Source: Candidatus Binatia bacterium
Lineage (GTDB): Bacteria; Desulfobacterota; Binatia; Bin18
Direction: 5' to 3'
Assembly: GCA_022826945.1 (NCBI GenBank)
Contig: JAJDTY010000073.1
Location: 62,001 to 126,000, forward strand
DNA: 64,000 nucleotides
A program made the position numbers and the translations under genes. Under the pieces are notes generated by a model that was not told where the DNA came from, did no database searches, and worked only from the letters and a program-made list of their open reading frames with translations. Shown here piece after piece: positions 16,389 through 24,507 of this stretch (position 1 is its first letter; each line of letters starts with the position of its first letter).

Positions 16389-17513
16389 ATGAGCATTGAG
16401 ACTGCCGCCTATATTGCGATCGACCGCTCCAAAACACTCCAGGAAGAACCGGCCTGTGGGCACAACCGTTGGCATCCCGATATCGAGCCGGTCGCGGAAG
16501 TCGAGCCGGGCCAGGTGATCGGGCTGGAAACCCGGGATGCCTTTGACGGTTTTATCAGCCCGGCAACCACGGCGGCTGATTTGCAAAACGCCAACCTGGG
16601 TGTCGTCCACCCGCTGACCGGACCGGTCTATGTCAAAGGCGCGCAACCCGGCGACATCCTGGAAGTTACCCTGGTTGAGGTTGAGCCCCAACCCTTTGGC
16701 TTTACCGTCCAGGTGCCGGGCTTCGGGTTTTTGCGGGATGACTTTACCGAGCCGTATATCGTGCGCTGGACGATCGAGAACGGCTTTGCAACCTCCGACG
16801 ACCTGCCCGGAGTGCGTATTCCCGGCGCGCCGTTTATGGGTGTCATCGGCCTGGCGCCCTCGCATGAACTGCTCCGACAGATCAACCAGCGCGAAGCCGA
16901 CTTGGCCGAACGCGGGGGCGTGGTCCTGCTGCCGGAGGCTAAAGACGCGATTCCTGCAGATGTGGGTATTGCCTCCACCGCCATGCGCACGATTGCCCCG
17001 CATGAGACGGGCGGGAATCTCGATATCAAGCAGCTCACCAAGGGGACGACCATCCGTTTCCCCGTCTCTACGCCGGGGGGCTTACTCTCGGTTGGCGATG
17101 CCCATTTTGCTCAGGGAGATGGGGAGTCCTGCGGGACCGCGGTCGAGATGGGGGCCACCTGTTACTGCTCTTTCAACATTCTCAAGGGCCTGGCCGCTCA
17201 GCACAATATCCGTGAGGTGCAGTTCTACCGCGAGGACTATTATACGTCGCCGGAAATGGCCGCGCCCAAACGTTTCTTTGCGACCACCGGCCAGTCGTAT
17301 ACGCGTGACGGTGTGGCCCACTCCGAAGACGCCACCCTGGCCGCGCGCAACGCCCTGCTCAATATGATCGACCACTTGGTGAGCGAGCGCGGCTATACCC
17401 GCCAGCAGGCCTACGCCATTTGCAGCGTGGCGGTGGACCTGAAAGTCAGCGAACTCGTCGATGTCCCGAACTTTGTGGTCTCGGCGTTCTTGCCGCTCGA
17501 TATTTTCGTGTGA
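16389..17513 (+). CDS. Acetamidase/formamidase family amidohydrolase
   Basis: Hydrolyses short amides such as formamide to formate and ammonia; cytoplasmic homo-oligomer, probably metal-dependent. The 374-residue sequence matches FmdA/AmdA proteins: PACGHNRWHPDIEPV near the N-terminus, NLGVVHPLTGPVYVKGAQPGD, RTIAPHETGGNLDIKQL, and VGDAHFAQGDGESCGTAVEMG. Unlike many family members it has an N-terminal extension of about ten residues. It follows the SnoaL-like gene by 20 bases in the same operon-like run. In context it probably releases ammonia or a one-carbon acid from an oxidised N-compound. Exact amide preference is unknown. Confidence 0.88.
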   Translation: MSIETAAYIAIDRSKTLQEEPACGHNRWHPDIEPVAEVEPGQVIGLETRDAFDGFISPATTAADLQNANLGVVHPLTGPVYVKGAQPGDILEVTLVEVEPQPFGFTVQVPGFGFLRDDFTEPYIVRWTIENGFATSDDLPGVRIPGAPFMGVIGLAPSHELLRQINQREADLAERGGVVLLPEAKDAIPADVGIASTAMRTIAPHETGGNLDIKQLTKGTTIRFPVSTPGGLLSVGDAHFAQGDGESCGTAVEMGATCYCSFNILKGLAAQHNIREVQFYREDYYTSPEMAAPKRFFATTGQSYTRDGVAHSEDATLAARNALLNMIDHLVSERGYTRQQAYAICSVAVDLKVSELVDVPNFVVSAFLPLDIFV

Positions 17514-17536
17514 AGCTGACAGTGGAGGAGCAGCCG

Positions 17537-18199
17537 ATGAAACGTATCCGCCACGACTTCATGCAAACCGCCCGCGACCGGGCCAAAGCCGCTATTCAGG
17601 ACGGCCGCACCCAAGACGCGCTGAAGGCCGTTGACGACATCTGGGAAGAGGGTCGTCCGATTCACGACCTGTACGGTGATATGTCCGCGGTCTTTCTCGA
17701 CTACATCCAGGAAAAGCTGGGCGAGGACGCGGTAGAAGACGCCTGGCGCTATGTGGGCGAAAAACTCTGGCGGCCGGTGTTGGAAGCCTACCGGGATAAA
17801 GACCCGGCTCTGCTGGCCACAACCTATGCCATGTTCCTGCGCTCGCACGGCTACGACTTCACCTGTGAAGAAGACGATGAGAAGTTTCAGTTTTTTCTGC
17901 ACTACTGCCCGAGCGGCGGACGCATGCTCCAGGAAGGCAAGGCCGCAACCTCCGTGCGTCATCCCACGGCGCTGGGGGTGACAAAGCAGCCGCACGCCTG
18001 GAGTTTCCACCAGAAAGATGTCCTGTATTACTGCGGGCATACCAAGCTCTGGTTTGACACCCAGCCCAGGGAATGGGGCATGGATGTGTTCCAATCGGAG
18101 TACGGCGAGTTCAACGATAAAGGCGAGGTCGTCGGGCGGCCCTGTGCGGTCACGATTTATAAAAGAGCGGGGGATGGTGCTGCATCCGGGACTCAATAG
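17537..18199 (+). CDS. Possible L-2-amino-thiazoline-4-carboxylate hydrolase-like protein
   Basis: The ATG at 17537 is preceded by GGAGGAG; the frame is open upstream into the formamidase gene, but that part is shadow. The 220-residue protein starts with about 90 helical residues, followed by YDFTCEEDDEKFQFFLHYCPSGG, RHPTAL, HAWSFHQKDVLYYCGH and IYKR. The spaced Cys/His pairs suggest a metal or thiol active site and vaguely recall ATC-hydrolase-like proteins (PF14196), a weak resemblance. It is the last gene of the six-gene run, 23 bases after formamidase. Confident points: real gene, cytoplasmic, Cys/His-rich centre. Confidence 0.6.
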   Translation: MKRIRHDFMQTARDRAKAAIQDGRTQDALKAVDDIWEEGRPIHDLYGDMSAVFLDYIQEKLGEDAVEDAWRYVGEKLWRPVLEAYRDKDPALLATTYAMFLRSHGYDFTCEEDDEKFQFFLHYCPSGGRMLQEGKAATSVRHPTALGVTKQPHAWSFHQKDVLYYCGHTKLWFDTQPREWGMDVFQSEYGEFNDKGEVVGRPCAVTIYKRAGDGAASGTQ

Positions 18200-18303
18200 T
18201 CGCGTGGCGTGCATTTCTAGATTATCGGAGCAATTGCCAACAGAGAGATCATTGCCTCTGGGAGCCGTATTCGAATACTCTCGTTGCTCAGAAAACAGTA
18301 CGG

Positions 18304-18442
18304 ATGGGGGCGTCGGTGAAAGCTGAAGGGGGTCGCCTGGGTTCGGCTCTCTGACGGGACGCTACGCCGGGCAGAAATCCCCTGGTTTGAGGCGCATGGA
18401 ATTGGTAGAAAGAAAATGAGGATGAAGAGATTCTTGGATTGA
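18304..18442 (+). pseudogene. Frameshifted small conserved protein
   Basis: From ATG 18304 one frame gives MGASVKAEGG. After a GGGGG run (18328-18332) the reading continues in another frame as VAWVRLSDGTLRRAEIPWFEAHGIGRKKMRMKRFLD and ends at 18442. The second part resembles a small protein family I have seen in many bacteria (V-R-L-x-D-G ... E-A-H-G-I-G-R). Neither frame alone carries a normal start for it. Either a one-base insertion in the G-run has killed the gene or the run holds a sequencing error. Confidence 0.5.
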
Positions 18443-18447
18443 CCCGT

Positions 18448-18681
18448 ATGGCTGCTCCGGTAAATTCCAGGCAAAAGTTTGCAATCTGCAGCCATTCCGA
18501 CGACGCGCACTTGCTGACCCCCCGTCGCGTTTATGAAGCGCTGCCTGATGAAGGCGCAGCTCAATCTCAAGACATTCGCGTCATAGATAACGAAGGCGAA
18601 GACTATCTCTCCCCTCTAAAGAATTGTGTTTTCAGAGATATTCCTCCAGCAGTTGAAGAGGCGTTGCGGCGGGCCTCCTGA
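18448..18681 (+). CDS. Small conserved protein of the RVID-x-x-GEDYL type
   Basis: About 77 residues from ATG 18448 (an in-frame TTG at 18439 overlaps the preceding frameshifted gene). The sequence runs KFAICSHSDDAHLLTPRRVYEALPDE, then DIRVIDNEGEDYLSP and IPPAVEEALRRA. It matches a widespread small-protein pattern that often sits directly after the EAHGIGR-type protein, as it does here. The function of the pair is unknown to me; a toxin-antitoxin-like unit is one idea. The protein is soluble, with no membrane segment. Confidence 0.6.
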   Translation: MAAPVNSRQKFAICSHSDDAHLLTPRRVYEALPDEGAAQSQDIRVIDNEGEDYLSPLKNCVFRDIPPAVEEALRRAS

Positions 18682-18710
18682 GCGCTACAAAGAGCAGCGC
18701 TGGAATAATA

Positions 18711-19391
18711 ATGGCAAGAGGCGACCATCTCAGCGTGCGGCGTAGCTGGTACGCCCACCACGCGATTGATCTCGGCGACGGCTATGTGGTGCAATACGGA
18801 CGCGGTGTGTCGGATGGTGGCGGCGCAACCGTCCAGGTCAGTCCCTATCAAACATTCTCCAAAGGCCGCCCGATTGAGGTGGTCGCCTCTCCGGCCTTGT
18901 ATGAGGCGCATGAGATTGCGCTCCGGGCGCTGAGCTGCCTCGGGGAGCGGAACTATCATCTTCTATGGAATAACTGCGAGCATCTCGTCACCTGGTGCCG
19001 CAGCGGTAAACGCGAGAGTCAGCAGGTGGACCGCTTCATGCAGACCGCCTCTGAAATCGGGACAAAGGCGACCGTTCACTTGGCCGCCACGGGTGCGGTC
19101 AGATTGGCTCTCAAGGCTTCGTCCAGACTCTCAACCAAAGCTGCGGGCCGGGCGGCAGCGACCCCCTGGCTGATTGCCGCGGATGCCGCCCAACTGATTG
19201 CCGAATTCGCGGCGAGCGCACTCGGGCGGGAGAAGGACGTGGCGAAACGGACCGGCCAGGCGGTTGGGGCCGGCACCTCGGCTGGGATAGGAGCGCTCAC
19301 CGCCGGTCCGGTCGGCGCGGCGCTCGCCGTCGGTCTGTGGGCGGCCGGTGAAGCGGTCGGAACGGCGCTCTCGTCGAGGGGGAAAGGCTGA
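18711..19391 (+). CDS. LRAT-domain (NlpC/P60-related) protein with hydrophobic C-terminus
   Basis: 226 residues. The N-terminal 100 form a permuted papain-like LRAT domain: a catalytic His region WYAHHAIDLGDGYVVQYG and the cysteine motif NNCEHLVTWC, plus YQTFSKGRPIEV between them. These enzymes transfer or remove acyl groups on lipids or peptides. The C-terminal half is rich in Ala and Gly (GQAVGAGTSAGIGALTAGPVG) and forms one or more membrane-associating glycine-zipper helices. There is no N-terminal signal. It lies 11 bases before the aminotransferase gene, so the two may be co-transcribed. Target and location are not known. Confidence 0.75.
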   Translation: MARGDHLSVRRSWYAHHAIDLGDGYVVQYGRGVSDGGGATVQVSPYQTFSKGRPIEVVASPALYEAHEIALRALSCLGERNYHLLWNNCEHLVTWCRSGKRESQQVDRFMQTASEIGTKATVHLAATGAVRLALKASSRLSTKAAGRAAATPWLIAADAAQLIAEFAASALGREKDVAKRTGQAVGAGTSAGIGALTAGPVGAALAVGLWAAGEAVGTALSSRGKG

Positions 19392-19402
19392 GAAGGAAAA
19401 GC

Positions 19403-20290
19403 ATGGCGCACGAACCTCTGGTGTATCTCAACGGCGAGTATAAACCCCTGAGTCAGGCCAATATTTCCGTGCTCGATCAGGGATTTCTGCTGGGCGACGG
19501 CGTGTTCGATGTGGTCTCTGCCTGGCAGGGCACGATCTTCAAGCTGGACGAACATCTCGACCGGTTTTTTCAGTCTCTTCAGGCCGCCCGGCTGACGACC
19601 GCCATGACGCGAGAAGAGTGGTGCCAGGCGATCATTGAAACCGTGCGCCGTAACGAACTGCACGATGCTACTATCCGTTTTATTGTGACACGGGGCATCG
19701 CCAAACAGGTGGTCGCCGACCCGCGCGATTACGACCCGACCGTCATTATCTGGGCGGCGCCCTATATCTTCCTGGCCGACGAGGAAAAGCGGAATAACGG
19801 TATCCGCCTGTTTATCAGCCATTTACGCAGCTTTACCCCTGACACGCTCGACCCGCGCTATAAATGTCTGGATCGTCTGCATTTTCAGCTCGCCAAGATT
19901 GAGGCGCTGGAGGCCGGTTACGACGATGTGATCTGGCTGTCCGCCGACGGCTATGTGAGCGAGGGTCCGGCCTCGAACGTTTTTCTGGTCCGACAGGGGA
20001 CACTCTACACCCCCGGACGCCAGGTGTTGCGCGGCATCACCCGCCAGACTTTTCTTGATCTGGCCCGCGAGGCCGACATCCCCACGGTTGAGGGTGATGT
20101 CACGGCCTTCGATCTCTACTCTGCGGACGAGGTGTTCACCTGTAGTACGGCGGGCGGAGCCTTGGCGGTGCGAGAAGTGGCCGGACGCCCCTTGCAGGGT
20201 GCGGTACCCGGTCCGCTGACTCAGCGCCTCAATAGTCTGTATTGGCAGGTGCGCGAGTCCGGGAGGCATGGGACGCCGATCTATACCTAA
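19403..20290 (+). CDS. Class IV aminotransferase (D-amino acid or branched-chain type)
   Basis: A fold-type IV PLP enzyme of 295 residues. The N-terminus VYLNGEYKPLSQANISVLDQGFLLGDGVFDVV is standard. The Schiff-base Lys is in YKCLDRLHFQLAKIEA (about residue 154), and the cofactor phosphate loop is VSEGPASNVFLV and GITRQT. Sequence around the Lys resembles D-alanine aminotransferases and related lyases more than branched-chain transaminases, but the substrate is not certain. It is cytoplasmic. Translation starts behind AAGGAAAA, 11 bases after the LRAT gene, and the SET gene follows by 28 bases. Confidence 0.88.
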   Translation: MAHEPLVYLNGEYKPLSQANISVLDQGFLLGDGVFDVVSAWQGTIFKLDEHLDRFFQSLQAARLTTAMTREEWCQAIIETVRRNELHDATIRFIVTRGIAKQVVADPRDYDPTVIIWAAPYIFLADEEKRNNGIRLFISHLRSFTPDTLDPRYKCLDRLHFQLAKIEALEAGYDDVIWLSADGYVSEGPASNVFLVRQGTLYTPGRQVLRGITRQTFLDLAREADIPTVEGDVTAFDLYSADEVFTCSTAGGALAVREVAGRPLQGAVPGPLTQRLNSLYWQVRESGRHGTPIYT

Positions 20291-20318
20291 ATACGTCTGA
20301 GCCGCGAGCAGAGGATGC

Positions 20319-20720
20319 ATGCCTAAAAAGAAAATCGTGCATACGGCTGACAGTTTTGAAATCAAAAACTCTCCTGGCCGCGGAAAGGGCGTGTTTGCCA
20401 AAATCCGCATCAAGAAAGGCGAGACCATAGGCTATTATACCGGTGAGATCATTCGAGACTGGCACTCGAACCGGGAACCCTACCGTTCCTCGCGCTATCT
20501 GATGTGGGTGTGCAAAGATCATTGGATTAATGCAATTGGCCCACGGTCGAACTACACACGCTATATCAATCACAGCGACACGCCCAACGCCGAACTGATC
20601 GTTTCGACGCGTTGGAAAACCGCTCGGATCGTTAGCCTACGTACCATTCGACCCAGCGAGGAGGTTTTTTACAGCTACGGTGACGAATATTGGGAGGCTA
20701 TGGAGATCGATCCGCTCTGA
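20319..20720 (+). CDS. SET-domain protein (putative lysine methyltransferase)
   Basis: 133 residues that consist of a minimal SET domain. RGKGVFAKIRIKKGETIGYYTGEII is the opening segment, NYTRYINHSDTPNAELIV is the NHS-containing S-adenosylmethionine pocket, and EEVFYSYGDEYW carries the catalytic Tyr. It lacks the pre-SET and post-SET zinc regions of eukaryotic histone methyltransferases. Bacterial stand-alone SET proteins modify ribosomal, DNA-binding or unknown proteins and are scattered by transfer. The gene is co-directional with the aminotransferase. Confidence 0.88.
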   Translation: MPKKKIVHTADSFEIKNSPGRGKGVFAKIRIKKGETIGYYTGEIIRDWHSNREPYRSSRYLMWVCKDHWINAIGPRSNYTRYINHSDTPNAELIVSTRWKTARIVSLRTIRPSEEVFYSYGDEYWEAMEIDPL

Positions 20721-20828
20721 CACGCGCATTCACAATCCGCACCCCTGTCTTGAGCGATTGTATCCGAAAATGGTACATTCCGGCCTAACCGTGATGAGTC
20801 ACCGGAAACACGTCAGGAAGAGGAGGGT

Positions 20829-21389
20829 ATGATGGCTAATCGGCGAGAAACCGCAACCCTGGGAGCAGGCTGTTTCTGGTGTGTTGAGGCGGTGTATTTG
20901 GAGGTTGAGGGCGTTGAGAGCGTGGTGTCCGGGTATACGGGCGGCGCGGTCGAACATCCCAGCTACGAGGCGGTCTGCTCGGGGACAACCGGACACGCCG
21001 AGGTCGCTCAGATTGTCTTTGATCCCGAGATTATCTCGTTTGCGGAAATCCTGGAAATCTTCTGGCAGACCCACGACCCGACAACGCTCAATCGACAGGG
21101 CAATGATGTCGGAACGCAGTATCGCTCGGCCATCTTCTACCATGATAAAGAGCAGCAGCGCATAGCCGAGCAGTCGAAAAAAGAGGCTGATGCTTCCGAG
21201 CTGTGGATCAATCCGATTGTCACCGAGATCGTCCCGCTGACCACCTTTTATCCCGCGGAAGGCTATCATCAGAACTTCTATCAGCAGAATCCCTACCAGC
21301 CGTACTGCATGATGGTAATTCATCCCAAGATGCGGAAGTTCCGCAAGGAGTTCAAAACCAGACTGAAAGCCTCGGCCTCGGCGGCCTAA
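20829..21389 (+). CDS. msrA: Peptide-methionine (S)-S-oxide reductase MsrA
   Basis: Repairs methionine-S-sulfoxide in oxidised proteins. The catalytic GAGCFWCVEAVY lies at residues 12-23, followed by GVESVVSGYTGG, TTGHAEVAQIVFDPE, WQTHDPTTLNRQGNDVGTQYRSAIF and a Tyr-rich C-terminus (YHQNFYQQNPYQPYC). A Cys near the C-terminus could serve as resolving residue. 186 residues without signal peptide indicates a cytoplasmic enzyme. It starts behind AGGAGGG. No msrB is adjacent. Confidence 0.95.
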   Translation: MMANRRETATLGAGCFWCVEAVYLEVEGVESVVSGYTGGAVEHPSYEAVCSGTTGHAEVAQIVFDPEIISFAEILEIFWQTHDPTTLNRQGNDVGTQYRSAIFYHDKEQQRIAEQSKKEADASELWINPIVTEIVPLTTFYPAEGYHQNFYQQNPYQPYCMMVIHPKMRKFRKEFKTRLKASASAA

Positions 21390-21439
21390 GATCAGCCTGC
21401 CGCTATACGAGTGGAGCGTGTGGGCAGGAGGGGAGGGGC

Positions 21440-22327
21440 ATGACTGCGACCCTGGACTGGATGGGGTGTGCCACCTTTCGACTGACGCTGGACAAGCAGG
21501 TCGTCATGCTGGACGCGTATATTGACCGCGTACCCAGCGCCGCGTCAACTGGAGTAACAGTTGATGGTATTCGGCAGGCCGACTGGATCGTGGTCGGTCA
21601 CTCCCATTTCGACCACCTCTACGGAGCCGAGCGGATTGCCAAAAATACAGGTGCGAAAATTATCGGCTCATACGAGTCGATCCGGATTATGGCCGCGCAG
21701 GGTGTTCCCGAAGAGCAACTCCTGCCCGTAGCCGGCGGCGAAACCGTCCGCCTTTCCTCGGACGTAACGGTCACCGTCTACCCGAGTCAGCATTCCTGCG
21801 TGTGGAGTGCCGATCCGTTACCTGAGTCGGACGCGGTATGTATTGGCGAGTTGGGTGTCACCTACCAGGAACAGCAGGAGAAGCTGGCGGGCTTGTGGGA
21901 GCAGCTCAACGCCATGGGCGACGAAGTGATCGCGCACCTGCAAGCCTCCGAGCAAGGTGGCCGGGGGGACGGCGGCGCCCTGATCTATCTGTTTGATACG
22001 CCGGACGGCACCCTGCTGTATCAGGATACGTCTGGTCACTGGCAGGGAATCCTGCATGGCCTCCGACCGGACGTGGCGATTCTGGCCGCGGCCGGGCGTG
22101 GCAATGTCGACGGCGAACCCATTCAGGGCACACTGGCCCAGTTCATCGCCCAGCAGGCCGCGCTGCTCCGTCCGCGGCGCGTTATCCTCAGCCACCACGA
22201 CGACTGGCTGCCTGGCTTTTCCCGCCAGATCGAAACCGCGCCCATCAAGGCAGAAATAGCCCGCCGGGCCCCGCATACCGAGCTGGTCGAGCTGGGCTAT
22301 ATGGACGGGCACACGCTCTTTGCATAG
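21440..22327 (+). CDS. Metallo-beta-lactamase-fold hydrolase (UlaG-like)
   Basis: The ATG at 21440 follows GGAGGGGAGGG; the longer open frame is shadow of msrA. The 295-residue protein starts LDWMGCATFRL, has HSHFDHLYG as the zinc motif, SQHSCVW, DTPDGTLLYQDTSGHW and a late ILSHHDDW that supplies the last His. The layout fits UlaG/RomA-like soluble MBL hydrolases. The substrate is unknown; lactonase or phosphoesterase activity is common in the group. It is convergent with the second MBL gene, with only three bases between the stops. Confidence 0.85.
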   Translation: MTATLDWMGCATFRLTLDKQVVMLDAYIDRVPSAASTGVTVDGIRQADWIVVGHSHFDHLYGAERIAKNTGAKIIGSYESIRIMAAQGVPEEQLLPVAGGETVRLSSDVTVTVYPSQHSCVWSADPLPESDAVCIGELGVTYQEQQEKLAGLWEQLNAMGDEVIAHLQASEQGGRGDGGALIYLFDTPDGTLLYQDTSGHWQGILHGLRPDVAILAAAGRGNVDGEPIQGTLAQFIAQQAALLRPRRVILSHHDDWLPGFSRQIETAPIKAEIARRAPHTELVELGYMDGHTLFA

Positions 22328-22330
22328 CTG

Positions 22331-23239
22331 CTAAGAGCGAAAGACAAAACGAAAACTCCCGTTATTGCTGACGATCTGTCCTGCCGTTGGTGTCGCGAAA
22401 TGGGCCGGAAGGATCAGCGCGTTCGAGTCGGCGTAGTGCTCAACAAATTTTCGGCGCGTCTGACGGGACTGCTCCGGGTCAAAGCAAAAGGCGCTGGAGA
22501 CCTCCGGATACACAACCTGGAGGGGATGGTGTATCACGTCGCCAGAGAGTACGGCGTGTAAGCCGTCCCGCTCTATCCTGAGTATAGCGTTGCCCGGGGT
22601 GTGGCCGGGCGTGGCCTCGATCCAAATTCCCTTCTCAATATGGTGTCCGTCGGTAATCAATTCGGATTGCCCAGCTTCGACCACCGGTAAAACACTGTCC
22701 CGGTAGGAATCCCGCAGCACCTGCCGAACCGGTGGAGGGTAGGGGTCGTCCGGGCCAGCAGGGTCTGTCGCATAGGCATGCCAATGCTCCCATTCCCGCC
22801 TGGCAAAAAGATAGGTCGCATTGGGAAAGGTTGGCACCCAGCGGCCATCATCCAGGCGTGTATTCCAGCCGATATGATCGACGTGCAGGTGGGTGCAAAA
22901 GACAAAATCCACGTCTTCGAGCGCGATCCCCAACGCGTTGAGGTTTTCGACATAGGGCGTGCGTTGATGATGCCAGTCGCCGAAATCTGGCCGGTGTTTA
23001 TGGTTGCCAACACAGGTATCGACCAGAATGACGTGCTGCGGAGTCCGGATAATAAAGGTGTGCAGGCTCATGACCAACAGGCGCGTTTCCGGGTGAAAAA
23101 ATCGAGGGGTAAGCCAGGCGCGGTGTTCTTCTACGACCGACTCGTCCAAGTCGGGAAGGAGCACCCGCAGGGGGTACAGAGGGCCTTCTGACTCCACTAG
23201 CCGCTCAATGCGGATGGTGTCGGTGATAATTGGTTGCAT
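22331..23239 (-). CDS. Metallo-beta-lactamase-fold hydrolase (AHL-lactonase/PqsE-like)
   Basis: 302 residues on the minus strand. Motif HLHVDHIGWN (HxHxDH) lies near residue 117, with ATPGHTPGNAIL and SGDVIHHPLQ giving the third His and the bridging Asp, and LPAHFATPTAG the last His. The N-terminal RIERLVESEGPLYPL and the SLHTFIIRT/VLVDTCVGN segment match quorum-quenching lactonase-like and dienelactone-like MBL enzymes. It is cytoplasmic, not paralogous-looking to its convergent MBL neighbour, and divergent from the FAD monooxygenase, with 86 bases between. Confidence 0.87.
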   Translation of the reverse strand: MQPIITDTIRIERLVESEGPLYPLRVLLPDLDESVVEEHRAWLTPRFFHPETRLLVMSLHTFIIRTPQHVILVDTCVGNHKHRPDFGDWHHQRTPYVENLNALGIALEDVDFVFCTHLHVDHIGWNTRLDDGRWVPTFPNATYLFARREWEHWHAYATDPAGPDDPYPPPVRQVLRDSYRDSVLPVVEAGQSELITDGHHIEKGIWIEATPGHTPGNAILRIERDGLHAVLSGDVIHHPLQVVYPEVSSAFCFDPEQSRQTRRKFVEHYADSNALILPAHFATPTAGQIVSNNGSFRFVFRS

Positions 23240-23325
23240 AGTGGTCGTCCTTTTGAGAAAGTGACTTCTCTTGTAAAGGATACTCTACTCTTTCGGACCG
23301 CTTTCTCCAACGTAGAGGTCGATGT

Positions 23326-24507
23326 ATGGCAACCGGACACGCTGAAATTGCCGGGGCCGGCTTTGCCGGTCTTGTGGCCGCGATTGCCTTGGCCGATCGC
23401 GGCTGGACCGTACGGGTGCATGAACGGACGCCGTTTTTGCGAGCCGAAGGGTTTGCGTTGACCATCCACGGCAACGGGGTGAAAGTCCTCAAGGCGCTCG
23501 GCGTTTTTGAGCCTGCGGTAGCGGGCGCCATGCGAATCAGCCGCCTGGAAACGCGGAACGCCCGAAACGAGACGACCCTGGCCCTGACTCCTGCGAGTGC
23601 GCTGTACCGCATTTCCCGCCAGCATCTGATTGCGACTCTGGCCGCGGCGGCCGAGCGGCGTGGAGTTGAAGTCCTGGTTGACTCTCCGGTCGGGTCTGCC
23701 AAGCCGGATGGACAATTAGTGTTGGAAAATGGTCGGGGCTGCAAAGCCGACTTGGTCATTGGAGCCGAGGGGGTCAACTCGCGGGTGCGCGATACTAGCG
23801 GTGTTCGTGTCCGTCGCATTTTTCTCCAGGCGGGCGGCGCGTGCCGTATGGTCGTTCCTCGGAGCGATGCCGAAAAGACGCTGGAGCCAGGAGACGAGGC
23901 GGTCAATTACGAATATTGGTCGGGTACGCGTCGTATCATCGCCAATCCGTGTAGTCAGGACGATCTCTACCTCGCCTTGAGCTGTCGGGATGCCGATGCC
24001 TCGGGCAAACGGATACCGCTCGACGTCCCGTCCTGGCAGAAGGCATTTCCGCATTTGGCTACGGTCATCGAGCGCGTTGGGCGGGATACCGATTGGGAGC
24101 GGGTGCTGTGGGCGCGATTTACTATTATCCAACTCTCGCGTTGGTCTGCGGGCCGTGTCGCCATGGTCGGTGACGCCGCCCATTCCATGCCTCCGGACCT
24201 GGGGCAGGGTGGGGGGACCGCCATGATGAATGCGTTGGCGCTTGCCGTCGCCTTAGCGGAATCGGCCGATGTCGAGTCCGGTCTATCACTGTGGGAACAA
24301 CGCGAACGGTCGTTGACCGAGCACACCCAGCGCGTGGCACGGATCTATAACCATTCGACCCTCTGGCCGGAACGTGTGCGCACAGGCGTGTTTAAGCTCA
24401 TCGGTCGCACGGCTTTTTTGCGGGCACAAGTGCAGCGAACAGCAAACCACACGCCGCGCGGATACCAGAACGAAGGAGGAGGCCATGTTTGTCGATCTCA
24501 CGGCTGA
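23326..24507 (+). CDS. FAD-dependent monooxygenase, salicylate-hydroxylase/PHBH type
   Basis: Group A flavoprotein hydroxylase, NAD(P)H-dependent. Features are the N-terminal AEIAGAGFAGLVAAIALADRG (Rossmann GxGxxG), the DG-like VIGAEGVNSRVRD, and the GD motif GDAAHSMPPDLGQGGGTAMMNA. 393 residues fits the class. Its C-terminus overlaps the next start by 23 bases and the last 20 residues look like out-of-family sequence. The two genes are translationally coupled, so the hydroxylase and the acyl-CoA-dehydrogenase-like protein probably act on one substrate. Substrate unknown. Confidence 0.87.
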   Translation: MATGHAEIAGAGFAGLVAAIALADRGWTVRVHERTPFLRAEGFALTIHGNGVKVLKALGVFEPAVAGAMRISRLETRNARNETTLALTPASALYRISRQHLIATLAAAAERRGVEVLVDSPVGSAKPDGQLVLENGRGCKADLVIGAEGVNSRVRDTSGVRVRRIFLQAGGACRMVVPRSDAEKTLEPGDEAVNYEYWSGTRRIIANPCSQDDLYLALSCRDADASGKRIPLDVPSWQKAFPHLATVIERVGRDTDWERVLWARFTIIQLSRWSAGRVAMVGDAAHSMPPDLGQGGGTAMMNALALAVALAESADVESGLSLWEQRERSLTEHTQRVARIYNHSTLWPERVRTGVFKLIGRTAFLRAQVQRTANHTPRGYQNEGGGHVCRSHG

